A stretch of 64,000 nt of DNA from NCBI RefSeq assembly GCF_012524075.1, contig NZ_JAAZUI010000007.1, positions 1-64,000 on the forward strand, in the 5' to 3' direction. The DNA is from Lutibacter sp. B1 (GTDB taxonomy: Bacteria; Bacteroidota; Bacteroidia; Flavobacteriales; Flavobacteriaceae). The translations under genes and the position numbers were made by a program. Positions 1-9,353 of the stretch are shown one piece after another (position 1 is the stretch's first letter; each line of letters opens with the position of its first letter). Below the pieces are notes generated by a model, which was not told where the DNA came from, searched no databases, and was given only the letters and a program-made list of their open reading frames with translations.

Positions 1-39
1 CTTCAGAAAATCATTACTTAATAAATCTTCTTTCTTCAT
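1..39 (-). CDS. IS256-type transposase, first 13 codons
   Basis: The ATG is the complement of 37-39 and the frame reads MKKEDLLSNDFLK to the window edge. This opening resembles N-termini I recall from Bacteroidota IS256 transposases, and it differs from the start of the complete transposase at 19252-20457. The family call rests mostly on the shared terminal sequence and palindrome rather than on these 13 residues. Most of the gene is outside the window. Confidence 0.6.
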   Translation of the reverse strand, partial: MKKEDLLSNDFLK

Positions 40-67
40 GACTGTATAAAAGTTTAAAATTAAACAA

Positions 68-101
68 AAAAATATCGGGGGTTGCAACCCCCGATATTTT
101 T
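68..101 (-). terminator. 34-bp perfect palindrome in front of the transposase (IS-borne terminator)
   Basis: A perfect inverted repeat is centred between 84 and 85, with a GC core (gggggttgcaaccccc) and A/T flanks. Read on the minus strand toward the transposase it gives a strong hairpin followed by a T run, the form of a rho-independent terminator. It would stop transcription that enters the element from outside before it reaches the transposase. Confidence 0.6.
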
Positions 102-182
102 ATTTACACAGTTTATGAGATAGTGCTATTTTATAGCTTAGCTATAAGGTTTTAATTAATATTTAATTATTTTTTTCTTTTG

Positions 183-1286
183 TTAATTAAGAACATAAGC
201 ACCAGCTTCTAAGATAACTTTCATTTCCCAAACTTCATTGGCTCCAGAGTATACGTTGTAAGAAACAACAAACTTTTGCCCTTCTTCCATATTAGGGAAG
301 TTATTTAATAAAATAGTATTTATTTTTTCTAATCTAACATCAACAGATTCTTCAGCTTTTCCTGATCTAACATCAAAATTACCATAATAACCATTGCCAA
401 CTAACTCATAATCCGCTTGAGTTAATGTATATTTAATAGTGTTATCAGGAACCCAAGTAGAACCATCATGACCAAACTTAACAGTTTCATTGATTATATT
501 ATCGTATAAAGACCAGTTTTCACCGTCAAATATGTAATAGCTTACATAGCTATAAGTAGCACTATCGTCAGTTTTACCATCTCCATCTAAATCATCAACA
601 TCAGTAGTGTATAGCTTATACATGATTGCTTCAATATCACCAGCTTTTTTTGTATCGTATTTAAATTTTTCTTTTAAGAAAATAGGAATTTTACTTTCTG
701 CTTCATCTTGATTGGAGAAATTTGGGTAACTTTCTCCCATAGTATTATATTCATCAGCAGTAAAACCTTGGATAAATTCCCAAGCTCCATTTAAATAAAG
801 AAAACCATTGTTTAGTGTGCTTACTCCTCCTGAATAATATTCATATGTTAAAGAGACTAATACTCTATCTGCTGGGTCTGGGTATTTCCAATCTAAAAAC
901 GTAACAATTTCGTCCATACTTGAAAAATTGCCATAGGTAAAACCTAAAGTATCATAATCTTCAGATGAAACAGTATAAACTATTAAGCTTTTCTCTGTTT
1001 TTTTAGGAGCATAAATTTTAAAAGTAACAGTTGCTAAAGAACCTTCTCCCCATGCAGGATATTTATCTTCAAGTAAACCCGGAATCATAGATTTTGCATC
1101 ATCAACTGAGTTAAAATTACCATAGCTTAAATCTAATTCTTCATAATCATCATCAGATAAAGTAAACTCAATTTCACCACTTATTACCTCATTTTGAGCA
1201 TCAATATCATCATAGATATCATCCATTGGATCACAAGATGTAAATGTTACACCTAGCACCATTAGTATATAAATTATTTTTTTCAT
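183..1286 (-). CDS. Lipoprotein with four internal repeats, partner of the adjacent TonB receptor
   Basis: I do not recognise a named family. A lipoprotein signal ends at Cys18 (FTSC) and is followed by an acidic stretch (DPMDDIYDDID). That fits the Bacteroidota lipoprotein export signal, so surface exposure is inferred. Four related segments lie at about 41-92, 104-151, 174-226 and 286-346. Each has DY..L, then YGNF or YPNF, then an acidic helix-like part and a Tyr-rich strand. Residues 229-242 hold a DLDGDGKTDD loop of the calcium-binding type. The gene starts 20 bp after the receptor gene, so co-transcription is very likely. A receptor-associated substrate-binding role is a guess from position only. 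Confidence 0.75.
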   Translation of the reverse strand: MKKIIYILMVLGVTFTSCDPMDDIYDDIDAQNEVISGEIEFTLSDDDYEELDLSYGNFNSVDDAKSMIPGLLEDKYPAWGEGSLATVTFKIYAPKKTEKSLIVYTVSSEDYDTLGFTYGNFSSMDEIVTFLDWKYPDPADRVLVSLTYEYYSGGVSTLNNGFLYLNGAWEFIQGFTADEYNTMGESYPNFSNQDEAESKIPIFLKEKFKYDTKKAGDIEAIMYKLYTTDVDDLDGDGKTDDSATYSYVSYYIFDGENWSLYDNIINETVKFGHDGSTWVPDNTIKYTLTQADYELVGNGYYGNFDVRSGKAEESVDVRLEKINTILLNNFPNMEEGQKFVVSYNVYSGANEVWEMKVILEAGAYVLN

Positions 1287-1306
1287 TTTTAATTTAATTT
1301 TTTTGA

Positions 1307-3823
1307 TTAAAATCTAATTTTAGCACTGATATTAAATGTTCTACCATATCCAAACCACACTAATGGATCAGCACCATCTATAGCGTCAGATATATATTCA
1401 GTATCAAATACATTATTCATTCTTGCTGTTAATGTTGTATCAAATCCACCTAGGTCAAAACCATATCTTATACTTGCATCAAATAAACCATAATCTGGAG
1501 CTTTCCAAGATTGAGGACCTTTGGAAGTTCTGTCATTAGGATCATAATCTGCATAATAGTCATCAAAATAGTTGTAATCAATAGTAAAATATGTTTTAGG
1601 CATTACTTCATACTCCACTCCTAAAGCAAGTGTAGTTTGTGCAGCATCACCAACTTTTAAACCTTCAATATATAAATCAATAGGATCTCCAACAGGGTTG
1701 TTAGATTCATCATAAATTTGCGCTCCTTTTACATCACTGTCCCACGTCCAATCTCCTAATGATAGCATACCATTAAATGTAAGTTTTGTAGTAGGTTTGT
1801 AAACTAATTCAAGTTCAACACCTTGGTGAAGTGCATTTACTCCAAGTAAGTTTACAAAATAATTTACCCCATCTTCTGTAAAGTTATCTGTAAATGTTCT
1901 ATCATCCCATTGTGTTCTATATATGTTTAAATCAGCTTTTAGCTTCTCACTTTTATATCCATACCCTAATTCAACACTGAATATTTTTTGATTTTCAGCA
2001 TCTTTATTAATATGTTCGTTGTCATAGTTTTGAAATACAGCATCAAAGCCTGCAGCTTTTTCAAAATACCCAATATTAGCAAAAACATTATGGTGCTCAT
2101 CAATGTTAAAGTTAGCGCCACCTTTTACACTAAAACCGGTAAAGTCATAACTGTCAGTTTCGCGTAAAGGATCTCCTTTTAAATATTGGAAATAATCGAT
2201 TCTTTTATAAGAAGTATTTGATACTGCTCCAGAAACAAAAGCTGTTAAATTATCAGTTGCATATTCTAATTGAGCAAAAGCACCTTGCCAATCTACTTCC
2301 CCATCATTATAATAATCACGTTTGTCTCCAACTTTTGCAGCTCTGTTAGGGTTGTTTACATCTGAATTTTCTAAAACATAAGAAGCTCCTAATAAATCAG
2401 TAATTTCAGAGAAGTGTTTTCCGGTATAAGTTCTTAGATCAATACCTGCAACAAGATCTAAATTATCATTTAGTTCTGTTTTAAATGTAGATAATAAACC
2501 GTACCACTCATGATCGTTTCTTGAAGCTCTTAAATATGATTCTGCTCCTAAACCTTGTTGACCTCTTTCTCTGTTAATTTCAACAATATTATCTAGATCT
2601 ATCGGCTGGTCATAATCTCCATATCTAACTTTAAATAAATCGTAGTTACCGGCAGTTCCACCACCACCTCCTGTACCCCAAGAAGCATATAAAGCTGTTG
2701 ATAAATCTGATTTATCACTTATAGTCCAATAGTGGTTTAAAGATGTTTGAGATTTATGATAGAAATTGTCTTCAACAGAAACAACATTTCCATTTTTAAT
2801 ACCCCAATCCGGGTTATATTTAATTTCACTTTCTGCATTTCTATATTTAGAAATAGTACTTCTATTTTGTCTTTGTCCGTGTCTTTGAGGTGCACCAAAA
2901 GAAGTAATTGATAATTTGTGATTGTCTCCTAATTGTTTAGAAATGTTCACAAAATAGTTGTAACCTTCAAACTCGGTTCCATCAACATAACCATCTCCTT
3001 TTACTTTAGCACCGGAAGCAGATACAGCAAAACCATTATCCATTAACCCAGTAGAAATTGTTACACCGTATTTTTGGTAATTATCGTTACCTACAGCTGT
3101 AAATACACTACCACCTCTTTCTACATCAGTAGTTTTAGATAAAATATTTACAGTACCTCCAATTGATGGAACGGCTACTTTTGAAGCACCTAAACCTCTT
3201 TGTACCTGCATAGCACTTGTTACATCAGCCAAACCAGCCCAGTTACTCCAATAAACTCTACCGTTTTCCATATCATTAACAGGAACCCCGTTAATCATAA
3301 CCGCAACGTTCTCAGAATTAAAACCTCTAAGCGTTAATCTGCCATCACCAAAACCACCACCGGATTTAGTAGCATAAACACCAGGTGTAGATTTTAAGAT
3401 TTCAGGAAATTCTTGTGTTCCTAATTTATTCTCAATAACATCAGCTTTAATTGTAGAAACTGCAACCGGTGTTTTTCTTTCAATTGCAAAAGATGTTTGT
3501 GTGATAACAATTTCATCTAATGATTCAGCTGAAGGGCTTAATGAAATAGTTCCAAAGTTTTTAGCTCCGCTAAAAGTTAATGATTTAGACTCATAACCAA
3601 TAAATGAAACTAAAATAGTACCGCTTTGTACTGAAGATTCAAATGAAAAGTTTCCATCAAAATCAGAAGAAGCTCCTGAGCTAGTTCCTTTAACTACTAC
3701 AGAAGCCCCTGGTAATGGTTGATTTGTTTCGTCAACAATTTTACCAGAAAGTTTGGTTTGTGCAAAAATGATAGATGTTGAAATTAACATAACTACCACT
3801 AGCCAATTTTTAAATTTTCTCAT
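1307..3823 (-). CDS. TonB-dependent outer-membrane receptor
   Basis: An 838-residue outer-membrane receptor that would import a ligand with energy from TonB-ExbBD. A signal peptide (cleavage near residue 21, IIFAQ) is followed by a carboxypeptidase-regulatory-like beta domain (about 24-105). The plug domain holds LRGFNSENVAVMINGVP and the segment VQRGLGASKVAVPSIGGTVN. A long barrel ends in Phe (KIRF), as expected for BamA recognition. It is not a SusC type, since it lacks a SusD partner; the downstream gene is a repeat lipoprotein instead. The ligand is unknown. It is the first gene of a two-gene unit. Confidence 0.9.
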   Translation of the reverse strand: MRKFKNWLVVVMLISTSIIFAQTKLSGKIVDETNQPLPGASVVVKGTSSGASSDFDGNFSFESSVQSGTILVSFIGYESKSLTFSGAKNFGTISLSPSAESLDEIVITQTSFAIERKTPVAVSTIKADVIENKLGTQEFPEILKSTPGVYATKSGGGFGDGRLTLRGFNSENVAVMINGVPVNDMENGRVYWSNWAGLADVTSAMQVQRGLGASKVAVPSIGGTVNILSKTTDVERGGSVFTAVGNDNYQKYGVTISTGLMDNGFAVSASGAKVKGDGYVDGTEFEGYNYFVNISKQLGDNHKLSITSFGAPQRHGQRQNRSTISKYRNAESEIKYNPDWGIKNGNVVSVEDNFYHKSQTSLNHYWTISDKSDLSTALYASWGTGGGGGTAGNYDLFKVRYGDYDQPIDLDNIVEINRERGQQGLGAESYLRASRNDHEWYGLLSTFKTELNDNLDLVAGIDLRTYTGKHFSEITDLLGASYVLENSDVNNPNRAAKVGDKRDYYNDGEVDWQGAFAQLEYATDNLTAFVSGAVSNTSYKRIDYFQYLKGDPLRETDSYDFTGFSVKGGANFNIDEHHNVFANIGYFEKAAGFDAVFQNYDNEHINKDAENQKIFSVELGYGYKSEKLKADLNIYRTQWDDRTFTDNFTEDGVNYFVNLLGVNALHQGVELELVYKPTTKLTFNGMLSLGDWTWDSDVKGAQIYDESNNPVGDPIDLYIEGLKVGDAAQTTLALGVEYEVMPKTYFTIDYNYFDDYYADYDPNDRTSKGPQSWKAPDYGLFDASIRYGFDLGGFDTTLTARMNNVFDTEYISDAIDGADPLVWFGYGRTFNISAKIRF

Positions 3824-3893
3824 TGTTTAATTTTAATTTGAATTAAATGTTTGTGCAAAAATGGTGAATTTTACTATATTGATCTTTAATTAA

Positions 3894-3910
3894 TTGTTAA
3901 CTTTTAACAA
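3894..3910. promoter_or_regulatory. Perfect 7-bp inverted repeat upstream of the TonB receptor
   Basis: TTGTTAA and TTAACAA are separated by three bases, about 70 bp upstream of the receptor start. Position and symmetry fit an operator, but the sequence is AT-only apart from one G/C pair per arm, so chance is possible. It is unrelated to the palindromes of the metal-type module. Confidence 0.3.
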
Positions 3911-3947
3911 ATAATTAGGATTTTAAAAATAGCAAAAAAGACCTTTT

Positions 3948-3980
3948 AAACTGATAATTATACTTTTAATATATCAGTTT
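3948..3980 (-). terminator. Possible terminator of the pgi transcript
   Basis: A 9-bp stem (aaactgata / tatcagttt) encloses a 15-base loop, with a T-rich tract after it on the minus strand. It lies about 55 bp beyond the pgi stop. The loop is long and the stem weak. Confidence 0.35.
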
Positions 3981-4033
3981 TTATTAACAGATGTTAATAA
4001 GATAATATAGTTGCTTTTATATTTAAGAAGAAA

Positions 4034-5605
4034 TTATTTTTTTGTGTATATTTTATGAGCTAATTCTTTACCTAACTCAACACCAAACTGGTCAAAACTG
4101 AATATATTCCAAATAATACCTTGTACAAAAATTTTGTGTTCGTAATATGCTATTAAGCTGCCTAAAGTTTTAGGTGTTAATTTTTCAATTAAAACAGTTG
4201 TACTTGGTTTATTGCCTTCAAAAACTTTAAAAGGTAATAAAGTTTCAATTTCCTCCATTTTACCTTGAGTTTTTAAATCTAAATGAGCTTCTTCTTTGGT
4301 TTTCCCTTCAGCAAGTGCTTGTGTTTGGGCAAAAAAGTTAGCCATTAATTTTTCGTGGTGCTCTTTATTTCCATAGAGAGATTCTTTAAACCCAATAAAA
4401 TCGGCAGGAATTAATTTTGTTCCTTGGTGTAATAACTGCATAAAAGCATGTTGTGAATTGGTTCCGGGACTTCCCCAAATTACATTACCTGTTTGATAAG
4501 TAACTCTATTTCCATTTCTGTCAACACTTTTCCCGTTACTTTCCATAATAGCTTGTTGTAGGTACGGAGCTAGTTTATTTAGGTATTGTGTGTAAGGAAG
4601 TATTACTTCGGTTTCGGCATTAAAAAAGTTGGTATACCAAATACCAATTAAACTAGCAATAACAGGGGCATTATTTTCAAAAGGTGTATTTTTAAAGTGT
4701 TCATCCATTTCAAAAGCGCCAATCAATAAGTCGTGAAAATTCTTAAAACCTACAGCCAAACTAATTGAAAGACCTACAGTACTCCATAAAGAAAAACGTC
4801 CTCCAACCCAATCCCACATTGGGAAAATATTATCACTATCAATTCCAAAGCCACCAACAGCTTTTAAATTTGTTGAAACAGCAACAAAATGTTTAGCAAC
4901 ATCATTTTCTGATGCTGATTCTAAAAACCATTTTTTTATGGTTGTAGCATTAGTAAGGGTTTCTTGAGTTGTAAATGTTTTTGATACTATTACAAATAAA
5001 GTGGTTTCAGGATTTAAATTTTTAATGATTTCTTGTACATGGTCGCCATCAATATTTGAAACAAAATGTGTGTTTAAATGATTTTTGTAATATTTTAAAG
5101 ATTCCACAACCATATCCGGTCCTAAATCAGATCCTCCTATACCAATATTAACAATATCCGTAATAGATTTACCAGTATATCCTTTCCATTCGCCTGACGT
5201 AATTTTTTTTGTAAAAGACTCCATTTTTTTTAGAGTCTCTTTTACTTCTGGTATAACATTAACACCATCAACAAAAATTTCAGTAGTAGATTGATTTCTT
5301 AAAGCTGTGTGTAAAACTGCTCTTTTTTCTGTTTGATTAATTTTTTCTCCTGAAAAATAAGCGTTAATCGCGTTTTTTAAATCAACTTCATTTGCTAATT
5401 CTATTAAATATTTTAATGTTTCTTCTGTAATTCTATTTTTTGAATAGTCAAATTCAAAATCTTTGAAATTAATAGTGAATTTATTTTTACGTTCACTATC
5501 ATTATTAAATAAATTTTTTAAGTGAGCATCTTTAATATCATTATAATGCGAAGCAAGTTCTTTCCAAGATTTTGTAGTTGTCGGATTTATATTTTTTAAT
5601 GCCAT
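4034..5605 (-). CDS. pgi: Glucose-6-phosphate isomerase
   Basis: Interconverts glucose 6-phosphate and fructose 6-phosphate in the cytoplasm. Both family signatures are present: VGGRFSLWS (around 267-275) and the catalytic region with Glu355 (MESNGK) and His386 ([11 protein letters not shown]). The phosphate-binding segment IGIGGSDLG is at 154-162. At 523 residues it is close to the usual 540-550. It begins 3 bp after the stop of the M23 lipoprotein gene and probably shares its transcript. Confidence 0.97.
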   Translation of the reverse strand: MALKNINPTTTKSWKELASHYNDIKDAHLKNLFNNDSERKNKFTINFKDFEFDYSKNRITEETLKYLIELANEVDLKNAINAYFSGEKINQTEKRAVLHTALRNQSTTEIFVDGVNVIPEVKETLKKMESFTKKITSGEWKGYTGKSITDIVNIGIGGSDLGPDMVVESLKYYKNHLNTHFVSNIDGDHVQEIIKNLNPETTLFVIVSKTFTTQETLTNATTIKKWFLESASENDVAKHFVAVSTNLKAVGGFGIDSDNIFPMWDWVGGRFSLWSTVGLSISLAVGFKNFHDLLIGAFEMDEHFKNTPFENNAPVIASLIGIWYTNFFNAETEVILPYTQYLNKLAPYLQQAIMESNGKSVDRNGNRVTYQTGNVIWGSPGTNSQHAFMQLLHQGTKLIPADFIGFKESLYGNKEHHEKLMANFFAQTQALAEGKTKEEAHLDLKTQGKMEEIETLLPFKVFEGNKPSTTVLIEKLTPKTLGSLIAYYEHKIFVQGIIWNIFSFDQFGVELGKELAHKIYTKK

Positions 5606-5608
5606 TTT

Positions 5609-6874
5609 CTATGAGTTTAATTCTTCTACAGGAATAATAATTTCTTTCTTTCTTTTTTGATATTTTATGGAGTCTAATTTAATTTTTAAAGGCTCAATAA
5701 ATTTCAAATAAGTTGGTTTTATTTCTTTTTTCATTGGTTCTGCTGTGGGCAAATTTTCTCTTAAGGGATCTACTTGTTTGCCGTTTTTCCAAAAGCGATA
5801 ACAAACATGTGGACCAGAAGTGTTTCCGGTCATACCAATATAGCCAATAACATCTCCTTGTTTTACAACATCACCAACTTTTACCTTTCTTTTACTCATG
5901 TGTAAATATTGTGTGCTATAAGTTCCATTATGTCTAACTTTAACATAGTTTCCATTGCCTCCTTTGTATCTAGATTCTACAACTGTACCATTTGCAGTAC
6001 TCATAATTTCTGTTCCTACAGGTGCTGCAAAATCGGTACCTTTATGTGGTCTTATTCTGTTGCCGTAAAAGGCGATTCTTCTTCTTAAATTATAACGAGA
6101 TGAGATTCTGCTGAATTTGACCGGAGCTTTTAAAAACTGTCTTCTTAAATTATCTCCTTTATCATCAAAATAGTCGGGAATATTTAAAGTGGAATCGGCA
6201 AGGTATTTAAAAGCGTAAAAAGGTTTTCCACCATGTTCAAAATAAGCTGCTTTTATTTCTCCAATACCTACAGGAATAGTATCGTTAATATACAGTTGCT
6301 CATAAATTAGTTTGAATTTATCATTTTTTTGAAGTCTGAAGAAGTCAATAGTCCAAGCATAAATATCGGACATTTCATATGCTAAATATAAACTTAAACC
6401 TTGTTCGTCCATAGCTTCAGAAAGATTATTGGTTATAACCCCGGAAGCTGTTTTTATAACTGTTTTTACAGGTATTCTACCGTTGTATGCTGAAATAATT
6501 GAATCTTTAAAATCAATTACTGTATAATTTACTTTTGATGATTTGTAAATAAAAACTTGAGCTTTTTCGGTCGAATCTTTTTTTGCTAAAATAGTATATG
6601 GTACCCCGCTTTTAATTTTTCTAACATTAAAAGTATCTCTTATTTTGTTTACAATTTCTAATACTGTAGGATAATCAATATGATTTCTGTCTAAAATTTC
6701 ACTAAAGTTTTCTCCAGGCTTAATTGTATCATGAATTACCTTGAAGTTGTTAAGGTTATAACCATACTCATATTTTATTTCCGGCTCAATGGTTGAAGCA
6801 ATATTAGTATCGGTCTTATCATTTTTACAAGAGAAAATTAAAATAAGGGTTAGTAATGTAATTATATTTTTCAA
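5609..6874 (-). CDS. M23-family metallopeptidase lipoprotein with an altered zinc motif
   Basis: Likely peptidoglycan endopeptidase or a regulator of one. The lipoprotein signal ends at Cys16 (LIFSC). An N-terminal region (about 40-250) has an OapA/LysM-like look (PGENFSEILDR). The C-terminal LytM domain has His277 and Asp281 (HKGTD), His325 (YLH) and His356. The position normally held by the third zinc-ligand His (HxH) is Cys358 (PHVCYRF). Cys can bind zinc, so the enzyme may be active; I recall this variant in other Bacteroidota proteins. The gene sits between the DUF3108 gene and pgi on the same strand. Confidence 0.88.
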   Translation of the reverse strand: MKNIITLLTLILIFSCKNDKTDTNIASTIEPEIKYEYGYNLNNFKVIHDTIKPGENFSEILDRNHIDYPTVLEIVNKIRDTFNVRKIKSGVPYTILAKKDSTEKAQVFIYKSSKVNYTVIDFKDSIISAYNGRIPVKTVIKTASGVITNNLSEAMDEQGLSLYLAYEMSDIYAWTIDFFRLQKNDKFKLIYEQLYINDTIPVGIGEIKAAYFEHGGKPFYAFKYLADSTLNIPDYFDDKGDNLRRQFLKAPVKFSRISSRYNLRRRIAFYGNRIRPHKGTDFAAPVGTEIMSTANGTVVESRYKGGNGNYVKVRHNGTYSTQYLHMSKRKVKVGDVVKQGDVIGYIGMTGNTSGPHVCYRFWKNGKQVDPLRENLPTAEPMKKEIKPTYLKFIEPLKIKLDSIKYQKRKKEIIIPVEELNS

Positions 6875-6916
6875 AAGGTTTTTATTTACGAATTAATAAG
6901 GGTTTTCATCAAAACG

Positions 6917-6924
6917 CAAAAATA
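6917..6924 (-). promoter_or_regulatory. -7 promoter element for the M23 lipoprotein gene
   Basis: On the minus strand this reads TATTTTTG, matching the Bacteroidota TAnnTTTG element, 43 bp upstream of the start codon. No clear -33 TTG is seen. It implies the M23-pgi pair can be transcribed apart from the upstream DUF3108 gene. Confidence 0.4.
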
Positions 6925-6952
6925 CAATTTAATTGTTAAAAGCCATGTTAAA

Positions 6953-7759
6953 TTAATTATCAAAAATGATATTAAATGGGTGCGATAAACCCTTAAAGGC
7001 ATCAATATCTGCTCTAAGTGAACCAACTGCAAGTGAAGCTTTTATTTTAAGGGGTATTTTATTTTTATCATCACTAATCCAAACAGTAACACTTTCTTCT
7101 TCTTTAAAAACTCTGCCGGCTTGTACCATTGGTCTTAATTTTAAAGCGTTCACCTTTCCAAATTTTGTATTAATGACCTCCTTGCCCAAAAAACGAAGTC
7201 TAAAATTATAAACTTCTTGATCAAAAAACATGTTTAGTTTAATTTCATCACCTTCTTTTAAACTATTTAAGTTTCGATTTCTTAAAAAATATAATGATGA
7301 GAGCATGTCTTGTATATCACTATGGATTGGGTATTTTTCTATAGTATTGTGTTTATTGTTTTTTACGGTTGCTTCATTTTTATCATAATCAAACCAAATC
7401 TCTTTATCTTTAGTATGGCCTCCTTCGTCAATTTTTCTTATAAAACGATAAGGTTTTAAAGATTCTTTATATATAAAAGACTGGTAATCATCTTTAACGT
7501 TAAAAAATAAACTTACAACACCGGTAGATTTACCTTTGCCAATAATATGAAATGCTTCTTTACCTTTGTTGGTAGTTTCTCTTACTTCAAAAGTAGCGAA
7601 GCCTGCATTTAGAAAGTTGCTGTAACTCATTCTAAATCTAATCCATTCGCCTTTTTTAAAAGCAAAGTCTTTATTTGAAGTAGCAGGAATATTACTTGCT
7701 GTTTGAGCGTGTAAACTCATTGATGCAATAAGTAAAAATACGAGTGTAATTTTTTTCAT
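6953..7759 (-). CDS. DUF3108 domain protein, exported
   Basis: 268 residues with a Sec signal peptide (cleavage after about residue 19, LHAQ) and no lipobox. The remainder is a beta-rich domain of the DUF3108 type, recognised by the order KKGEWIRFRMSYSNF, then GKSTG..S.FF.V.D.Y.S and WFDYDKNEA. The molecular function is not established. DUF3108 proteins are periplasmic or outer-membrane associated. It is the first of three same-strand genes ending in pgi, with a 78-bp gap to the M23 gene. Confidence 0.8.
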   Translation of the reverse strand: MKKITLVFLLIASMSLHAQTASNIPATSNKDFAFKKGEWIRFRMSYSNFLNAGFATFEVRETTNKGKEAFHIIGKGKSTGVVSLFFNVKDDYQSFIYKESLKPYRFIRKIDEGGHTKDKEIWFDYDKNEATVKNNKHNTIEKYPIHSDIQDMLSSLYFLRNRNLNSLKEGDEIKLNMFFDQEVYNFRLRFLGKEVINTKFGKVNALKLRPMVQAGRVFKEEESVTVWISDDKNKIPLKIKASLAVGSLRADIDAFKGLSHPFNIIFDN

Positions 7760-7817
7760 TTATAAATTGAATAAATTGTTATAGCTCACAAAAAATACAA
7801 TTATTATTCCAAATAAT

Positions 7818-7853
7818 AAAAAAAGCTTAATTTTTTTAAGTTAAGCTTTTTTT
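7818..7853 (-). terminator. Terminator after the nifU-like gene
   Basis: A 13-bp stem (aaaaaaagcttaa / ttaagcttttttt) surrounds a 10-base loop and lies just past the nifU-like stop. T runs occur on both strands, so it may work in both directions. Confidence 0.7.
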
Positions 7854-7861
7854 AATTTTTT

Positions 7862-8110
7862 TTAAAAGGTAATTCCGTTTACTTCAATTACGCGCTTTAT
7901 TTGAGGCGCGTATTTTTTTATGGTGGCTTCAACACCATTTTTCAGGGTCATTTGATTTACTGCACAACCTAAACAAGCACCTTCTAATTGTATGCTAACA
8001 ATATTGTCGGTTATTTCAACTAATGAAATATTTCCACCATCAGCTTCTAAATAAGGTCTTATTTCTTGTAAAGCAGCTTCTACATTAATTTTTAGTTCTT
8101 CATCATTCAT
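7862..8110 (-). CDS. NifU C-terminal-domain iron-sulphur scaffold protein
   Basis: An 82-residue NifU/Nfu domain that holds or transfers a [4Fe-4S] cluster through its CLGC pair. I chose the ATG at 8108-8110 (MNDEELKINVEAAL), because homologues start at this helix and it falls 7 bp after the mrp stop. An upstream in-frame ATG at 8135-8137 would add nine residues and overlap mrp. The tight linkage to mrp supports a joint role in cluster delivery. Confidence 0.9.
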   Translation of the reverse strand: MNDEELKINVEAALQEIRPYLEADGGNISLVEITDNIVSIQLEGACLGCAVNQMTLKNGVEATIKKYAPQIKRVIEVNGITF

Positions 8111-8117
8111 AGTACTA

Positions 8118-9242
8118 TTATTTAGTGCTACATCCACTCATAGTTGTAATTCTTACAACTTCTGTTGGAGGTAAATCGTTGTTTCGTTTTACTAATTGAG
8201 ACAGTGTGTTTTTAGTAATTTCAGCAAAAGCATTTTCTAAAGGAGTGTTATCTTGCAAAGCAACAGGATGACCAACATCGCCGGCCTCTCTTATACTTTG
8301 TACTAAAGGCACTTCTCCTAAAAAGGCAGTATTTAGATCTGCAGCTAAATTTTTTGCACCATCTTTACCAAAGATATAATATTTATTGTCAGGAAGTTCA
8401 GCAGGAGTAAAATAACTCATGTTTTCTACAATACCTAATACAGGAACGTTTATATTTTCTTGTTGGAACATAGCAACTCCTTTTTTAGCATCGGCTAAAG
8501 CAATGTTTTGAGGCGTACTTACAATTACAGCTCCTGTAACTGGAATTGATTGCACTATTGATAAATGAATATCTCCGGTTCCGGGAGGTAAATCAATTAA
8601 TAAAAAATCCAGTTCACCCCAATGTGCATCAAAAATCATTTGGTTTAGTGCTTTGGAAGCCATAGCTCCTCTCCAAATTACAGCTTGGTTTGCATCTGTA
8701 AAAAAGCCAAGAGATAATATTTTTACACCATAACTTTCAATAGGTTGCATTTTTGAACGGCCATCAACATTTATTGATAAAGGTCTTGCGTTGGCAACAT
8801 CAAACATTAAATGTGTTGAAGGACCATAAACGTCGGCATCTAAAATACCCACTTTAAATCCCATTTTTTGTAATGAAATAGCCATATTTGAAGTAATAGT
8901 AGATTTCCCAACACCACCTTTTCCGGAAGCCACAGCAATAATATTTTGAATTCCCGGAACTTTTGGTTTTTCGGGTTTAAAAGGTTCGTTTTTGGCTTCT
9001 GAAGTTACATTCACTTTTACATCGGCTTTTTGATCTACATGCAGGTGAATGGCTTTCATAATTTCAACCTCTACCTTCTTTTTTGCTTGTAAAGACGGGT
9101 TGTTTATAGTTACATCAACAATTATTTCTTTATCAAAAGTTACTATATTTTTTATAGCGTTACTTTCAACTAAACTTTTTCCTTCGCCAGGTGCAGTAAT
9201 AGTTTCAAGAGCCTTGGTTATATCTTTTTTTGTATATGACAT
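8118..9242 (-). CDS. mrp: Mrp/NBP35-type iron-sulphur carrier ATPase
   Basis: A P-loop ATPase of the Mrp/ApbC family, 374 residues, that carries iron-sulphur clusters to apo-proteins. An N-terminal MIP18/DUF59-like domain (1-80) precedes the deviant Walker A GKGGVGKST (107-115) and the DLPPGTGDIHLS segment. The CXXC pair found in many Mrp proteins after ENMS is absent here (ENMSYFTPAELPDNKYYIFG), which I recall as usual for Bacteroidota. A Cys near the C-terminus (MSGCSTK) remains. It is followed directly by the nifU-like gene. Confidence 0.93.
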   Translation of the reverse strand: MSYTKKDITKALETITAPGEGKSLVESNAIKNIVTFDKEIIVDVTINNPSLQAKKKVEVEIMKAIHLHVDQKADVKVNVTSEAKNEPFKPEKPKVPGIQNIIAVASGKGGVGKSTITSNMAISLQKMGFKVGILDADVYGPSTHLMFDVANARPLSINVDGRSKMQPIESYGVKILSLGFFTDANQAVIWRGAMASKALNQMIFDAHWGELDFLLIDLPPGTGDIHLSIVQSIPVTGAVIVSTPQNIALADAKKGVAMFQQENINVPVLGIVENMSYFTPAELPDNKYYIFGKDGAKNLAADLNTAFLGEVPLVQSIREAGDVGHPVALQDNTPLENAFAEITKNTLSQLVKRNNDLPPTEVVRITTMSGCSTK

Positions 9243-9270
9243 GTTGTTTATATAAAATCATTCTAAACAA

Positions 9271-9278
9271 CAAATATA
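9271..9278 (-). promoter_or_regulatory. -7 promoter element for mrp-nifU
   Basis: The minus strand reads TATATTTG, a full match to TAnnTTTG, 29 bp upstream of the mrp ATG. No clear TTG was found at the -33 position. Confidence 0.45.
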
Positions 9279-9353
9279 CAGAGTTATACTGAATATAAAA
9301 AGGGAAGATTTAAAAAGAAATGTTGGACTTGTTACAAATTAAAAAGAAGCTTG

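Larger units (their letters stand above)
1..127 (-). mobile_element. IS256-type insertion sequence, upstream end only (cut by window edge)
   Basis: Three things match the complete IS256 element at 19201-20550. The transposase start lies close to the end, a 34-bp perfect palindrome follows it, and the terminal sequence at 101-114 is identical to the last bases of that element (tatttacacagttt). The outer boundary near 127 is inferred by aligning the two ends and may be off by a few bases. The other end and the target duplication lie outside the window or cannot be paired. It is a different element from the second one, because the palindrome and the first transposase residues differ. Confidence 0.7.

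Noticed and set aside
1307-3823. SusC/SusD-type polysaccharide uptake locus
   Set aside because: The partner lipoprotein lacks SusD features and there are no glycoside hydrolases or sensors around it.
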